Below, in pieces: positions 52,736-62,644 of a DNA stretch of 64,000 nucleotides. Source of the DNA: Chara braunii (taxonomy: Eukaryota > Streptophyta > Charophyceae > Charales > Characeae); contig BFEA01000396.1 in the NCBI GenBank assembly GCA_003427395.1, positions 1,220,909 through 1,284,908 on the forward strand, given 5' to 3'. Position 1 is the stretch's first letter. Each line of letters opens with the position of its first letter. Under the pieces are notes generated by a model. The model ran no database searches, had not been told where the DNA came from, and was given only the letters and a program-made list of their open reading frames with translations. A program made the position numbers and the translations under genes.

Positions 52736-54388
52736 TCAAGCATGGGGCCAACAACATTTTCTCTTCAGCAGCCACCCAAGGTCATGCTTTTTCCAATCTG
52801 CCATAATAACCAAACGAATTTCTTTCACAATGTAGTTGGAAGTCTGTTGTAAGCCAATTGTTTCTCTCCGAAAGACTTTCGCATTTCTCATTGCCCAGAT
52901 CGCTTCCATTATTACTCCTCTGCAGATCAGGGCCTTGTACCAACCACCTGATGAGAAACTAGTTCCTTCTGATGGTTGGCCAAACAAGATAAAATTGTCT
53001 GTCCAAACCACTCTCCCCTCTCCCCTCTCCCCTCTCCCCAACTCTTTCATTTCTCTTTCCACCATTCCCACACTTCATCTGATAAGGGACAGTATAGCCA
53101 CATGTGAGCTGCATTTTCCCATCCCCAGTCACACCTTTCACAGGTAGTGGAGATCTCCACACCTTTGGAATTAAGCCGGAGCGTCGAGCGAGCAACTTGG
53201 AGAGCCTGAGACTGGAGCCAAAGGACTGTCGCCCTCTTTTGGGACAACATCTTTTTCAGGGCTTTCCATAGTTTAAATAAAACCTCATCTTCAATGCCTG
53301 TTACTTGTTGCACTGCCAGTCTTCTCCGAGTTGTGCAGATAGGCTTCTTCATAACCTTTCCCTGAAGTAGTCGTGGCGCTGTCTTCGACTTGTAATAGTA
53401 TATAGGGGATGGGGACAACTCCAAATCTGAGATGGACCAGCCTATCATTAGTGGTTCCACCCCCTTGTAATCTGGCCATATTGAGGATTCGGTTCTCCCC
53501 TTTCTGTTTACCCTGCTGTTCCCAAACTCTAGATTCCTTACAGTCTATCGTAGATGGGATGGTAGCGTCCTCAATGTATTTCAGTCTGGCCCCATCTTTG
53601 ACTTTTCGAACCCAGCATTGCACCTTTATCTCCGCCCCGAGCTCAGGGCCCAAGACCTTCCAGACTGTACCACTTCCATTGTCCGCAAGCAGCCAGGTAT
53701 GCTGGTTATACTCTGTCCCCTCCCTTAGGGCCGATACCCAGTGGGGGGGGGGGTTGCTTGTTTAACCATCTGAAGGTTTGTTTCCAAGTTTCTCAGTCTA
53801 GGCAGTTTCTCTCTTAGCTTCACAAGGGAGAGCCAGTCTCCTTCGCTGAGGTCCCACAAGTCCCTAATCTGTATTACTCCCCTTTCAATCCAAGCCCTTC
53901 CAAAGGAACCTGCGCTCCCATCCGCCATCAATGCGTCACCACCCAGAGTCTTTATGAAGGTGTTTTCAAATATCACTTGGTTGAGAATTTCATCCTTGGA
54001 GATGGGTTCTGTAAGGGGGTGGGGCAAGACTTTGTTCCACACAAATAAGATGTTTTTCCAAACTCGGGAGGACGAGCGTCTGTGGTTGTATGATTTTATC
54101 AACATGCATAGCCAAACGTGGGCTCCTTTTTGCAGATTCCATTCCTGTTGCAGAATGTATTCTGCCAGTACTACCCATATTTTGTTCTTGGGGCCAAACA
54201 TGGCCAGCACCGGTCATTTTGCCAGAAGAGCAATGTTTCACTGGTAGGGGTCTAAAATCCCCAGGCCCCCTTGATTTCTCGGGCAGGTCCCAAACAATAA
54301 TAAACCCTTGACCTTCCTCTGAATGGGGTTTCCAAATATATCTTGCCCCTGCCGCCTTTATCGCCTTATACGCCTTGTCACCCAACAA
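52736..54388 (-). pseudogene. LINE D ORF2 C-terminal region with zinc array
   Basis: Overlapping frames 53990-54388, 53725-54210, 53291-53653, 53047-53460 and 52736-53071. Landmarks are AYKAIKAAGARYIWKP and GFIIVWDLPEKSRGPGDFRP after the RT, then RATVLWLQSQALQVARSTLR, TCERCDWGWENAAHMWLYCP (CX2C...HX4C) and YKALICRGVIMEAIWAMRNA. At least four frame changes show decay. Confidence 0.8.
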
Positions 54389-54494
54389 ATGTACTTATAG
54401 TGGAAACCAGAGGGAGGAAAAGGCCGCAGAAGAGAGAACCAACGCTCTCCCAAACAGGAGAGCCTATGGTGGCTTACCCATCCCAGGATTTCCC

Positions 54495-55907
54495 CTACCA
54501 CTTTGTCCTTAAGAAGGGCGTCTTGGGCTCCAGAGCAGTCCGACATAGAGAGGAGGAGGGGGGGAGGATGTAAACTGACTTTTGCCAGTTGATTGACGCT
54601 TCTGAGAGAATACAGTAGTCCTCCAAAACCCTCCTTAGTTCTAAGAAAGATTCAGGCTTGTTTGCACAGGCTACCGTGAGGTCATCGGCTATCGCTCCCC
54701 CCTTCCACTCTATGTCGGGGGGGAGTCTCAAGCCTACTATGTTGTCATTTGATCTAATATTATAAAGCGATACTTCTAGCTGGATTACAAAAAGAAGAGG
54801 AGCCAAGGGGCAGCCTTGGTGAAGGGATCTAGTTAGCGGGAAGGCTTCTGAAAGCTTACCATTTATTAGCATCATTGAGGAGGCATCCTCATACATAACC
54901 TTCACCCACTTACAGAAATCCCTTCCAAACCCCATTTTAGAAAGGGAAGTAAAGACAAAAGCCCAGGCTACCTTATCGTAGGCCTCTTCCATGTCCAGTA
55001 ACAGCACAGCCACATCTAGTTTTTCTCTTCCTAGGATCTCGAGGGCTTGGATAGTGGACATTATGTTGTCAAAGATTGTCCTTCCTTTCACAAACGCCCC
55101 TTGTTCCCACCCTATCAATTGCGGCAGATAGTTTCTTAGCACAAGGGCCTTCGCCAGGATTTTGTATGCCACGTTCAATACTGAGATGGGCCTGTAGTTT
55201 TCGACTTCCCTTTTGTCTCCTTTCTTATAAAGTAGGGAGGTAACGCCTGTTAGCCACCTCTCGGGTAAACTACCTGATTGTAACGAATGGTTAAAAATCT
55301 GACAAAAAAAAGGACCTAAAGAATCCCAGCAACAAAGAAACAAATTCACGGGTAAACCATCTAGCCCCGGACATTTCCCTTTGGCCATCTGTTTGGCTGC
55401 AATCAATAGCTCCTGTACCGTGAACGGCTCATCTAAGGCCTGACTGGCTGTGAGCGGTAGAAAGGCTTGGAGGTTGTCCGAAAACGTAGATACTCTTGAA
55501 AGATCCGTGTCTACGGAGTCATGAGGGCGTCTCAAAGAGACTATGTCTGCATAATAAAGCCTGGCAAACCGACACATCTCACCTATATCTTGGGCTATGG
55601 GAGCATTGGGGTCCGCTGGATGCACCAGTTCCCTCAATACCGGCCTTGCCTGTCTTAGGAGTAGGGACCTGAAGGTCATTTTGGTCATCCTGTCGTAGCC
55701 TACTAGGCCCCTTATCTTTAACCATTCCAACCATTCCAACCATTCCTCCTGTTTTCTTACCTCTAATTCTTCCAGGAGTGCCAAGTTCAGCATTCTTTCC
55801 TGTGCCCAATAGTGGTCTGAAAAGGGGTCTTGTCCCATTTTCTGTTCGGCTTCTCTTACCGCTGCTCGTGCGCATTTCTCCTTCCAGGACCTATCCGCCG
55901 CTTTCAT
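54495..55907 (-). CDS. LINE D reverse transcriptase
   Basis: A 470-residue open segment. It starts in a charged helical region (about 1-160), then has GKCPGLDGLPVNLF at 177-190, SLLYKKGDKREVENYRPISV at 224-243, FVKGRTIFDNI, LLLDMEEAYDKVAW at 302-315 (catalytic Asp305), HQGCPLAPLLF at 363-373 and AIADDLTVA at 405-413 (catalytic Asp pair). The RT triad is intact and uninterrupted, making this the best-preserved RT in the window. The HQGCP and ADD boxes place it in a non-LTR lineage different from LINE A. It lacks an intact endonuclease because the element is 5'-truncated. A run of three EWL repeats near residue 56-63 reflects an ACCATTCCA tandem. Confidence 0.92.
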   Translation of the reverse strand: MKAADRSWKEKCARAAVREAEQKMGQDPFSDHYWAQERMLNLALLEELEVRKQEEWLEWLEWLKIRGLVGYDRMTKMTFRSLLLRQARPVLRELVHPADPNAPIAQDIGEMCRFARLYYADIVSLRRPHDSVDTDLSRVSTFSDNLQAFLPLTASQALDEPFTVQELLIAAKQMAKGKCPGLDGLPVNLFLCCWDSLGPFFCQIFNHSLQSGSLPERWLTGVTSLLYKKGDKREVENYRPISVLNVAYKILAKALVLRNYLPQLIGWEQGAFVKGRTIFDNIMSTIQALEILGREKLDVAVLLLDMEEAYDKVAWAFVFTSLSKMGFGRDFCKWVKVMYEDASSMMLINGKLSEAFPLTRSLHQGCPLAPLLFVIQLEVSLYNIRSNDNIVGLRLPPDIEWKGGAIADDLTVACANKPESFLELRRVLEDYCILSEASINWQKSVYILPPSSSLCRTALEPKTPFLRTKW

Positions 55908-55969
55908 ACGGGGAAAGGTATGCAGAGCCTCGGTAATAATGCCTAGCCCTACTTCAGCCCAATCCTGCT

Positions 55970-56180
55970 CTTGAAGGATTAGACATCTGTGAGGTTTTGG
56001 GATTCCGCCAGTCTGAGAGCAGTCAGCATCACAATATCAGACCTTAATGGTGCTGCATTAGGACAGTCCAGACCTGAATTGAGTACAGTATTCCAGTCAC
56101 CTGCGATTACAAAGTTTTCAACATCTGGAATGCATGAGGGCAGGTGAGCAAAGAACTTAGTCCGTTCGGTATAGTCTACC
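55970..56180 (-). pseudogene. LINE D endonuclease, C-terminal fragment
   Basis: The frame reads FFAHLPSCIPDVENFVIAGD, then WNTVLNSGLDCPN, then LRLAESQNLTDV before a stop. GDWN is the conserved Asp-x-Asn site of apurinic-like endonucleases. The upstream part is lost where the tRNA-like sequence begins, and a stop separates it from the RT frame. Confidence 0.7.
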
Positions 56181-56304
56181 TTATCATTTTAAATTTCCTT
56201 TCTTTTGAGAAATCCAATTCCATATATCTAGTCCCATCTGGATTCGAACTCAGGTCTGCACCTCAACAGCTCATGGGTGCAGCAACTCAGCTACGCCGGC
56301 CCCT
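56181..56304 (-). mobile_element. tRNA-like SINE head joined to LINE D
   Basis: The reverse complement contains TAGCTGAGTTG, a perfect match to the polymerase III A box pattern. About 46 nt later comes GAGTTCGAATCC, a perfect B box, with CACC...GGTG able to form an anticodon-like stem. The acceptor ends do not pair, so it is a tRNA-derived SINE or relic rather than a working tRNA. An A-rich tail-like segment leads directly into LINE D endonuclease sequence. Confidence 0.6.
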
Positions 56305-56525
56305 GAAACCACCAGTACTTCAAAAAAAAAGAAAAAAAGCCGGAGAATAGCCTCTGCTGCTACTCGATGTGGGGTGGGGGATGATGAGAAAGGGAGGCGC
56401 AGATACTGGCAACGTGAAACCGCCAGTACTTGAAAAAAAAAAAAAGAAGCCGGAGAATAGCCTCTGCTGCTACTTGATGAGGGGTGGGGGACGATGAGAA
56501 AGGGAGGCGCAGATACTGGCAAAAT
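56304..56525. repeat. Tandem duplication, about 118 bp x 2
   Basis: GAAACC(A/G)CCAGTACTT, an A run, AAGCCGGAGAATAGCCTCTG and GGAGGCGCAGATACTGGCAA occur twice in succession. Confidence 0.85.
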
Positions 56526-56639
56526 GCTCGGTCTTTGCGTTAGCCGGACCCCACCGGCGGCCCCACCCCCCGGGGGGCAACATGAATTTCCTCGTTTGCG
56601 AGGCCCTATGCTTGCAGGGGTCCCCTCTATATAGTCTTA

Positions 56640-57118
56640 GGGCCTCGCCACACCACTCTTGAAAACACAAAATGTCTCAAGAGTTGTCAGATTTTCTCAA
56701 GATTCCGTGTTTCAAGAGTTTTGGGCTCTTTGCCACACAGACCTTTTGACAAATGGACTCTTGAGAAAAGCCCCCGACCGCTGGAGGACTCTCAAGAGTT
56801 GTGTGTGGCGAGGAGGCCGACTCTTGAGAATTGCTAGCCGGCGGCCTGGGATGGACCCGGTGGCCGAAATCACAAGAGTTGACTCTTGAAAGCGGAGGCC
56901 GAAATCACTGACCGCTGTCAGAATTGAAGACCTGACAGCTCTTGAGAATCAAGCGTCCATCGACCCTGCAACAGGGGATTTCGGGTTCCTCAAGCGCGAC
57001 TCTTGAACCCGCGTTCTGGCAGCGCTTGAAGTTTTTTTCCGATCCAACCTCTCAAGAGGCGGTGTGGCGGCACCGCAACTCTTGAAAACTCTTTCTCAAG
57101 AGTGGTGTGGCGAGGCCC
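56640..57118. mobile_element. PIF/Harbinger-like MITE, 479 bp, perfect TIRs
   Basis: The termini begin GGGCCTCGCCACACCACTCT and the right end is the exact complement, a perfect TIR of about 23 bp. TTA occurs directly outside both ends (56637-56639, 57119-57121), the standard Harbinger target duplication. The interior holds many ACTCTTGA and TCAAGAGT words in both orientations. There is no transposase. The terminal GGGCCTCG is shared with the element at 218-675. Perfect TIRs suggest recent activity. Confidence 0.88.
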
Positions 57119-57163
57119 TTAGGCAGGTAGGTAGTGTGAGGTGAATTTGAGAGAAGAATATAG

Positions 57164-57184
57164 CTTAAAAAAAAAAAAAAAAAA
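57164..57184 (+). repeat. Poly(A) run
   Basis: About 20 As following AGCTT; origin unknown. Confidence 0.8.
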
Positions 57185-57249
57185 ACAAGCCGCAGCGATG
57201 ATGAACGTACAGGCCCATACATTGTCTTGTCGCATCTGTTCGTTCGAGT

Positions 57250-57410
57250 AGAAGCGTTTCTACTCCATGTTTTTCTGCAGCCGAGTGCGCCACGTACTCG
57301 TGATTAAACCTTACCATTTGACTTAAGTTTTGTTAAATTGCGTTTCTACTCCATGTTTTTCTGCAGCCGAGTGCGCCACGTACTCGTGATTAAACCTTAC
57401 CATTTAACTG
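57250..57410. repeat. Direct repeat, about 66 bp x 2
   Basis: GCGTTTCTACTCCATGTTTT through GTGATTAAACCTTACCATTT is repeated at about 57341 almost unchanged. Confidence 0.9.
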
Positions 57411-57897
57411 ACTTTTCGTTAAATTTGGAATATTTTGCTCCGCAAAAAAATTGTTCAAGGATTTTTTTTTTGCGTCTTTTAATATATGTTTTTTTTCAAA
57501 TTTGGTGCTGACAACCTGCTGGCGGGTGCAACTATCACATTTTTTCTCATTGGAGGCTTGAGCGCAGATGGATGTGGCTGCTACAATGTTCCTTGTAATC
57601 ATACTATACTATAATAATGGCAATAAAAAAAGGCCTGAAAGGCCGTCCTGTCCAGATTCGGCAGGTGATTGAATTGGTTGGGCTCCAAAGAATTAACCTT
57701 TGAAAAAAAAAAAAAAGAGCATTGTACCGCCTTTGATCAAGATACACAAGCGTTTTTCAAAAAAAAAAAAAAAAAAAAAAAGGAAACACAAGCATCTCGA
57801 AGGGTCAAAACTGACAACAAAAAATAATCCTTTTTCAATTTCGCCGCGCCAGCAAAATATTTCAAATTTAACTAAAAGTCAGATATTCAATATTTGG

Positions 57898-57931
<34 letters not shown>

Positions 57932-58565
57932 ATTTGGCTACAAATTACCTGCAGTGAGCCGTCAGGATGAAGAGCACCAATCAATAGAGACGAAAATACT
58001 CTGAACAGATTGCCCTATCATTTTTTATTTTTTTTTTGGCCCACAAAACTTCAAAAGTCAATGTCCATCACAAGTCAATGTCCATTTAAAATGACTTAAT
58101 TTATTTTTTTTAACATCGGATCTGAGTTGCCCTATCATTTCACGGAATCCCAATCTTAACAAGGCTTCTGACATTGTTTGGCTCTAATGGCTGGAAGAAT
58201 GTCTTCCGAGACTCGGACAATGGGCCTCCGAGTCGCTGCACTACTCTCCAAATGTGGAAAATGAAAATGAATCCACCCCTAGAACATGGAAAGGTACGTT
58301 GCCATCCGTTCTGTCTTTTGTGCAATGCCATGCCGAGAGTAGTGCAGCGAGGACCAATGCCCCTTTTTCTTGTTGGCCTACTCCATACTTCCCCCGAGCA
58401 TCCACTCCGTGGATGTTTTGCTGGCTTGTGATGGGGTGTGAACCGACAGTATGTAGAGTTTTCCATCTGGTGTGGGTGAGTGATAGTCTACTTTGATTTT
58501 GGTTAAGGTAGATTATCATTTACAGTGTAATCAGTGAGGGGATTCTGCAGACTGTTGAGGGTTCT
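57411..58565. other. AT-rich unassigned sequence with several poly(A) runs
   Basis: A runs at about 57703-57716, 57760-57781 and 57901-57930. No gene recognised; short frames at 58140-58520 on both strands overlap each other and have no known motif. Confidence 0.45.
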
Positions 58566-58607
58566 GCCTCCTGATGAGTAGGTGAAACTCCGACGAAACA
58601 GTTTGTC
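58566..58607 (+). ncRNA. Degenerate hammerhead-like motif
   Basis: CTGATGA at 58571-58577, stem II GTAGG/CTCCGAC with one mismatch, GAAA at 58595-58598, a 3-bp stem III and cleavage-type triplet GTC. Stem I cannot be formed with the flanking sequence. It shares GCCTCCTGATGAGT with the intact motif at 24567, so it may be a decayed relative. Confidence 0.35.
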
Positions 58608-58677
58608 ACAGCCCCTCGTTTGTTGTCCTCTTCTCTCTCTCTGCCTACGGTTTTACCGGGCAGTTCTGTTTGTGACG

Positions 58678-58742
58678 ATATATATATATATATATATAGA
58701 TATAATATATAGATATAATATATATATATCGTATATATATAC
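58678..58742. repeat. (TA)n microsatellite
   Basis: Interrupted TATA repeats with AGATATAATATA units. Confidence 0.9.
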
Positions 58743-58804
58743 CGTGCGATTGACCACAGATCAGGTACTAAACTGATCAGAACTGTGCCCTACTTCGATC
58801 ATCT

Positions 58805-59072
58805 TGTTTTACCCTGTCGAATCTCACATCTCAGCTGTCATAGATTACGAAGGAAAATCAAATAACATAAGTAAATAAATTATATTTAAAAAAATGCGGT
58901 CAGACAGTCATTCAGGTTTGGCCGTATTTGGCCGTGATTGCCGTCAGATACTCTGTCGATCAGTTTCTTTACCCTGTCGAATCCCGCATCTCAGCTGTCA
59001 TAGATTACGTAATTGCGGTCAGACAGTCATTCAGGTTTGGCCGTAATCGGCCGTGATTGGGGTCAGATACAC
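58805..59072. repeat. Direct repeat, two units, first with an AT-rich insertion
   Basis: Both units contain ACCCTGTCGAATC, CATCTCAGCTGTCATAGATT, GCGGTCAGACAGTCATTCAG and GGCCGTGATTG. The first unit has an extra AT-rich segment of about 43 bp between the two halves. Confidence 0.85.
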
Positions 59073-59256
59073 ACAGTAGCACTTTTTCTAAGTTCATATC
59101 AGACTGCAATGACAGCCAAAACGAGCCTCAGGACGAATCTGACTGCAATCCCGCACAGAGCTCAGTAGAAAAAGTCCTTGAGTGTATGCCCTTGATAACC
59201 ATTTCATGTTGTAATGAATGTGTTCTTTCCTCGGGAAAAAAAGAAAAAAGAAAAAA

Positions 59257-59287
59257 AAAAGTTTGTGTGTGTGTGTGTGTGTGTGTT
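59257..59287. repeat. (GT)n microsatellite
   Basis: TTTGTGTGTG... of about 27 bp after an A-rich run. Confidence 0.9.
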
Positions 59288-59326
59288 TTCTGTTGCTGTT
59301 CTGTAAATTATCATCTTCGTGGCTGT

Positions 59327-59415
59327 CACGTGACTTCCACGTGACCATGGCAACTCTCTACTTATCCGCAAAAAAAAACAAAAACAGAACATTGTCGTGG
59401 CTGCTTGGTCACGTG
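59327..59415. promoter_or_regulatory. Cluster of three CACGTG boxes
   Basis: CACGTG occurs at 59327-59332, 59338-59343 and 59410-59415, two of them inside the palindrome GTCACGTGAC. CACGTG is the plant G-box bound by bZIP/bHLH factors. No gene start is evident nearby, so function is speculative. Confidence 0.3.
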
Positions 59416-59893
59416 ACACGACAAACAGATCATGCAAAGAAACCCTAGGAGGGCGGGCTAGCGTCGTCCTGACCCCTCCCAAGAAGTTCTTTTTGTCTTG
59501 CGGAATTTATTCCTTCAGGTAGAATCTTTTTTTTTTTTTTTTTTTTTGAAGTCCATGGTGTTGTAGAGGCTAGTCACTGAGTACACAGAGATCACCTGGA
59601 GCAGTAGGCCGTGGGGGTCCTGGAATATGAGACCACCTCCCATCCCATCCTCACATCAATACTCCTAGCGCACCCCCTATCCAACTATCCTACCTCAGTG
59701 TGACCAGCACTCAGGACCATTACCAGAATCTGGATTGGCTACACCCAGGTCTCTCATCAGTTTTCGGGTCCCTATGAGGTCCTGTAAAATGCGAAACTGG
59801 GTAAGGCCCCCAGAAGGTTTGACCATCCAGGTAGACTGTGAGGACCCTGGCCTCAGTGAATTTCTTTGAACTATCAGTCCAAAGGGGATTTCA

Positions 59894-59895
<2 letters not shown>

Positions 59896-59934
<39 letters not shown>

Positions 59935-59968
59935 TTTAGGCAAGTATTTTGGCTGGTTTGTGTGACAC

Positions 59969-60000
<32 letters not shown>

Positions 60001-60038
60001 TGAGAGAGAGCCGTTTTAGACAAGCATTTTGGTTGATT

Positions 60039-60076
<38 letters not shown>

Positions 60077-60101
60077 CTGTTATAGGCAAGTATTTTGGTT
60101 G

Positions 60102-60156
<55 letters not shown>

Positions 60157-60165
60157 GTTTTAGTG
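59896..60165. repeat. Minisatellite of compound GT/GA microsatellites
   Basis: Four GA blocks and three GT blocks are separated by near-identical spacers TTTTAGGCAAGTATTTTGG(C/T)TGGTTTGTGTG, with a period of about 75-80 bp. Confidence 0.85.
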
Positions 60166-60271
60166 TTAGGTGGTTTTGTTTTGGTTGGTTGTTCTCTGGG
60201 GCTTTCTAGGTCGTTTGGTACAGCCTGTATAATGAGTAAGGAGAAGGCGGTATGAACCAGGCCGGAGTGCC

Positions 60272-60360
60272 TGTTTTTTTTTTTGTTTTTTTTTTGGGAC
60301 AACAAATGCTCCAGTCTATTCGTGGGGAGCAGCATGTGCTGGGAACTGCGCCCAGAGTCC
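60272..60360 (-). mobile_element. Retroposon 3' tail
   Basis: The T-rich run (60273-60296) is followed in plus orientation by GGGACAACAAATGCTCC, GGGGAGCAGCATGTGCTGGG and the hairpin. It ends the inverted repeat region to its right. Confidence 0.65.
60338..60356 (-). other. 3'-tail RNA hairpin, copy 14 (compensatory variant)
   Basis: GCTGGG-AACTGCG-CCCAGA on the plus strand: inner A-U pair changed to a G-C pair on both arms. Confidence 0.7.
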
Positions 60361-62640
60361 CATATAGAGGTACACAAGTCATTTGAGATACAGGGGCCAT
60401 TACCCGGCTTCGGCTGAGAATCAATCTGAGAACTATTGGAAAACGTCAAGATAATTAAAGAAGAGGGTGAAAAATATGAATGACTACTGACCTCTTTTCG
60501 AATGCTCAGAACTCGTAGACTCCCAAACAAAAATCTCTAAAACTGTCCAACACTGTCTTATTCCCTGTCGAGCTCTCCCAGGCCTCACACCCCCACCCGG
60601 CTAGGTTACAGAGCAACACAACTCGCCCCAGCTCCGGCCAGTGTCGTCCCAACAGCTACCCTTGGTTGTCCCGTAGAATGCCCACCCCAAAGCATCCCCA
60701 GATCTCTCTACCAGGCCTCACACTCCTGCAATCAGCAGGTTACAAGGCAACACCCCAGCACCGGCCAGCGTCGTTCTGGCATTGAACAACCGCAGATCCA
60801 TGAATGTACCAGTATCAAACAGCCTAAAGCGAGTTGCTAGAAGTCCCCAAAATCCTAAAGCATTCTCAAAGCCACCCGTAAAACAAACCAACGGACTTAC
60901 TTCTGAAAAATGAGAACCAATTGGGAAAACTCTATTCTTAAGAAATCCTTGAGAAACCGGGGCCAAAAGACAACAGTTACAGTTACTGTATAATCTACAC
61001 AAGAACACTGAAATTCTCTGTTCCCCAAAGCTTGGATCAAAGATTCTTGACGCATTCTGAACGAAAAAACCACCTGCCTTAGGGCCTTTCAGGAGCCCAG
61101 CCCTACCTGCCTCACCCCTATATCCCGATGCCCAATCTCTACCAGGCCTCATGCCCCCAACTGCGAGATTACAAAGTGGCACGACCCACCCCAGAAACCC
61201 CCCACCTGCTAGGCCACATGGCAAAGCGACCCGCCCCGGCTCCGGCCAGCATCGACTAGGCACCAGCTCATTAAAAGACACTAGAGTGCCTTCCACCCTT
61301 GACAACTCCCCTGATATCTCTACCAGGTCTCATGCCCTCGTACAGTTCGAGTTACAGGGCAGCACGACCAAACCCCAGCACCGACCAGCATTGTTCTGGC
61401 CTAGTCTTTTCGCAAACCACCGGGACTCAGGACTAAGGCAAATAGCAGTCAAGCCACCAATCAGCACCATAGCTGTAGGTCCCATCATTCATCTCCTTCA
61501 TGCACTAGTTGCAGATATCCCCCCAAAACTCCCCCTGAGCCCTACTCCGGCAAGTCTTATTGTCTTACCACGATGAAGCCACCATCTCCACCGCTGCTAT
61601 ACCCTATTTCAACCCTACAGGCTAGCACCTTCACCATAGAGCGCGTCATCTCCCACCGTCACGGCCACTACAACCCCCTGCCTCCAACACTAAACCTTGG
61701 AATAATTTTTCAATTAGGAAAAATTAGGAAAAACAGGCACAATGAAGAATGCAAGAACTTCAAAGAATCCAAAGAATTGCAAAGGAAAAAAGGAGGTAAG
61801 CACGAAGATACGACTGGCCGCCATGTTTTCCTACTCAGACTAACAGGCTAACCCATCCCTAACTCTTGACCTTTCTGTCCTCATAGTCTAACTTCCCAAA
61901 TCTCAAACTCCCCTTACAGCTAGGGTTACAGGGCAGCACAACCCGCCCCAACTCCGACTCTTGTTGCTATAACGGATTGGAGTGCCTTCCTGCTGTGACA
62001 ACTCCCCGGGCCACAGTCTCTACCGATCACAGGCCTGGGCTATACCCCGACATCAGCCAGTCGTCGAACATCGCTGGTTGCCTTCTGCCCCCGGCAACTT
62101 CCCAGACCTCAACCCCCCACTAGTCCGAGTTACAGGAAGGAGTAACCGCGCCGCAATACCGGTATGCGTCGTCGCAGCAATGTTCTCCAAAGACATACTC
62201 GGCCAAGACCAGGTCAACATTGCCTATTACATCCTAAAACCTTTTCACTGGCTGGCCCTCCTTACCAACAAAACGAGTGGTTACCCTCCGGCCCACCCCC
62301 AAACAACTGCCCTTACTCAGAACTATTTATTACGCTATTTGCTGTTTGTAAGTATGCAATCTCACGTCAATTACAAGGGAGAGGAGAACACCCGTCTATT
62401 CCGATCTACCCCACTCTCCCTTGTCCCTACGAGCCCCCCCTCTACTCTTCCTCCTCTAGCGACGAGCCGACCTCCTCCACCACACTATTCGTTAGGGGAG
62501 GAAGAATAGAGAAACCAGCTCTCAGAAACTCATGACGTTTCCCTTCCACGACAAGCGGACTTCATCCACCACATAGTTCGTGAGCTGGAAATCGTCAAAA
62601 CCACCCCCCACCACCACCATCCTCCCCTCTTCGTTTAAAC
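60361..62640 (-). repeat. Inverted copy of the GC-rich module region at 11.2-12.5 kb
   Basis: On the minus strand the modules seen at 11220-12500 recur (GATGCTGGCCGGAGCCGGGG, CCTGTAAC, GAGGCCTGGTAGAGA) near 60590-60780, 61140-61400 and 61915-62160. They end in the GCCGGGTAATGGCCCC motif (60391-60408) and the hairpin tail. Probably one 2.3-kb non-autonomous retroposon. No convincing ORF. Confidence 0.6.
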
Positions 62641-62644
62641 AAAA

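Larger units (their letters stand above)
52143..56180 (-). mobile_element. LINE D: second LINE lineage, 5'-truncated, about 4 kb
   Basis: On the minus strand it has an endonuclease C-terminal piece (about 56165-55970), a long RT ORF (55907-54495), a C-terminal region with zinc array (54388-52736), a 600-bp 3' UTR with two hairpins and an A-tail at 52143-52163. Its RT sequence differs strongly from LINES A-C, for instance HQGCPLAP in place of RQGDPIAP and IADD in place of FADD. It nevertheless carries the same 3' hairpin. Fragments of the same lineage are at 39153-39741 and 43000-43407. Confidence 0.85.

Noticed and set aside
56236-56304. Functional tRNA gene
   Set aside because: A and B boxes are good, but the acceptor stem does not pair; better read as a SINE head or relic.
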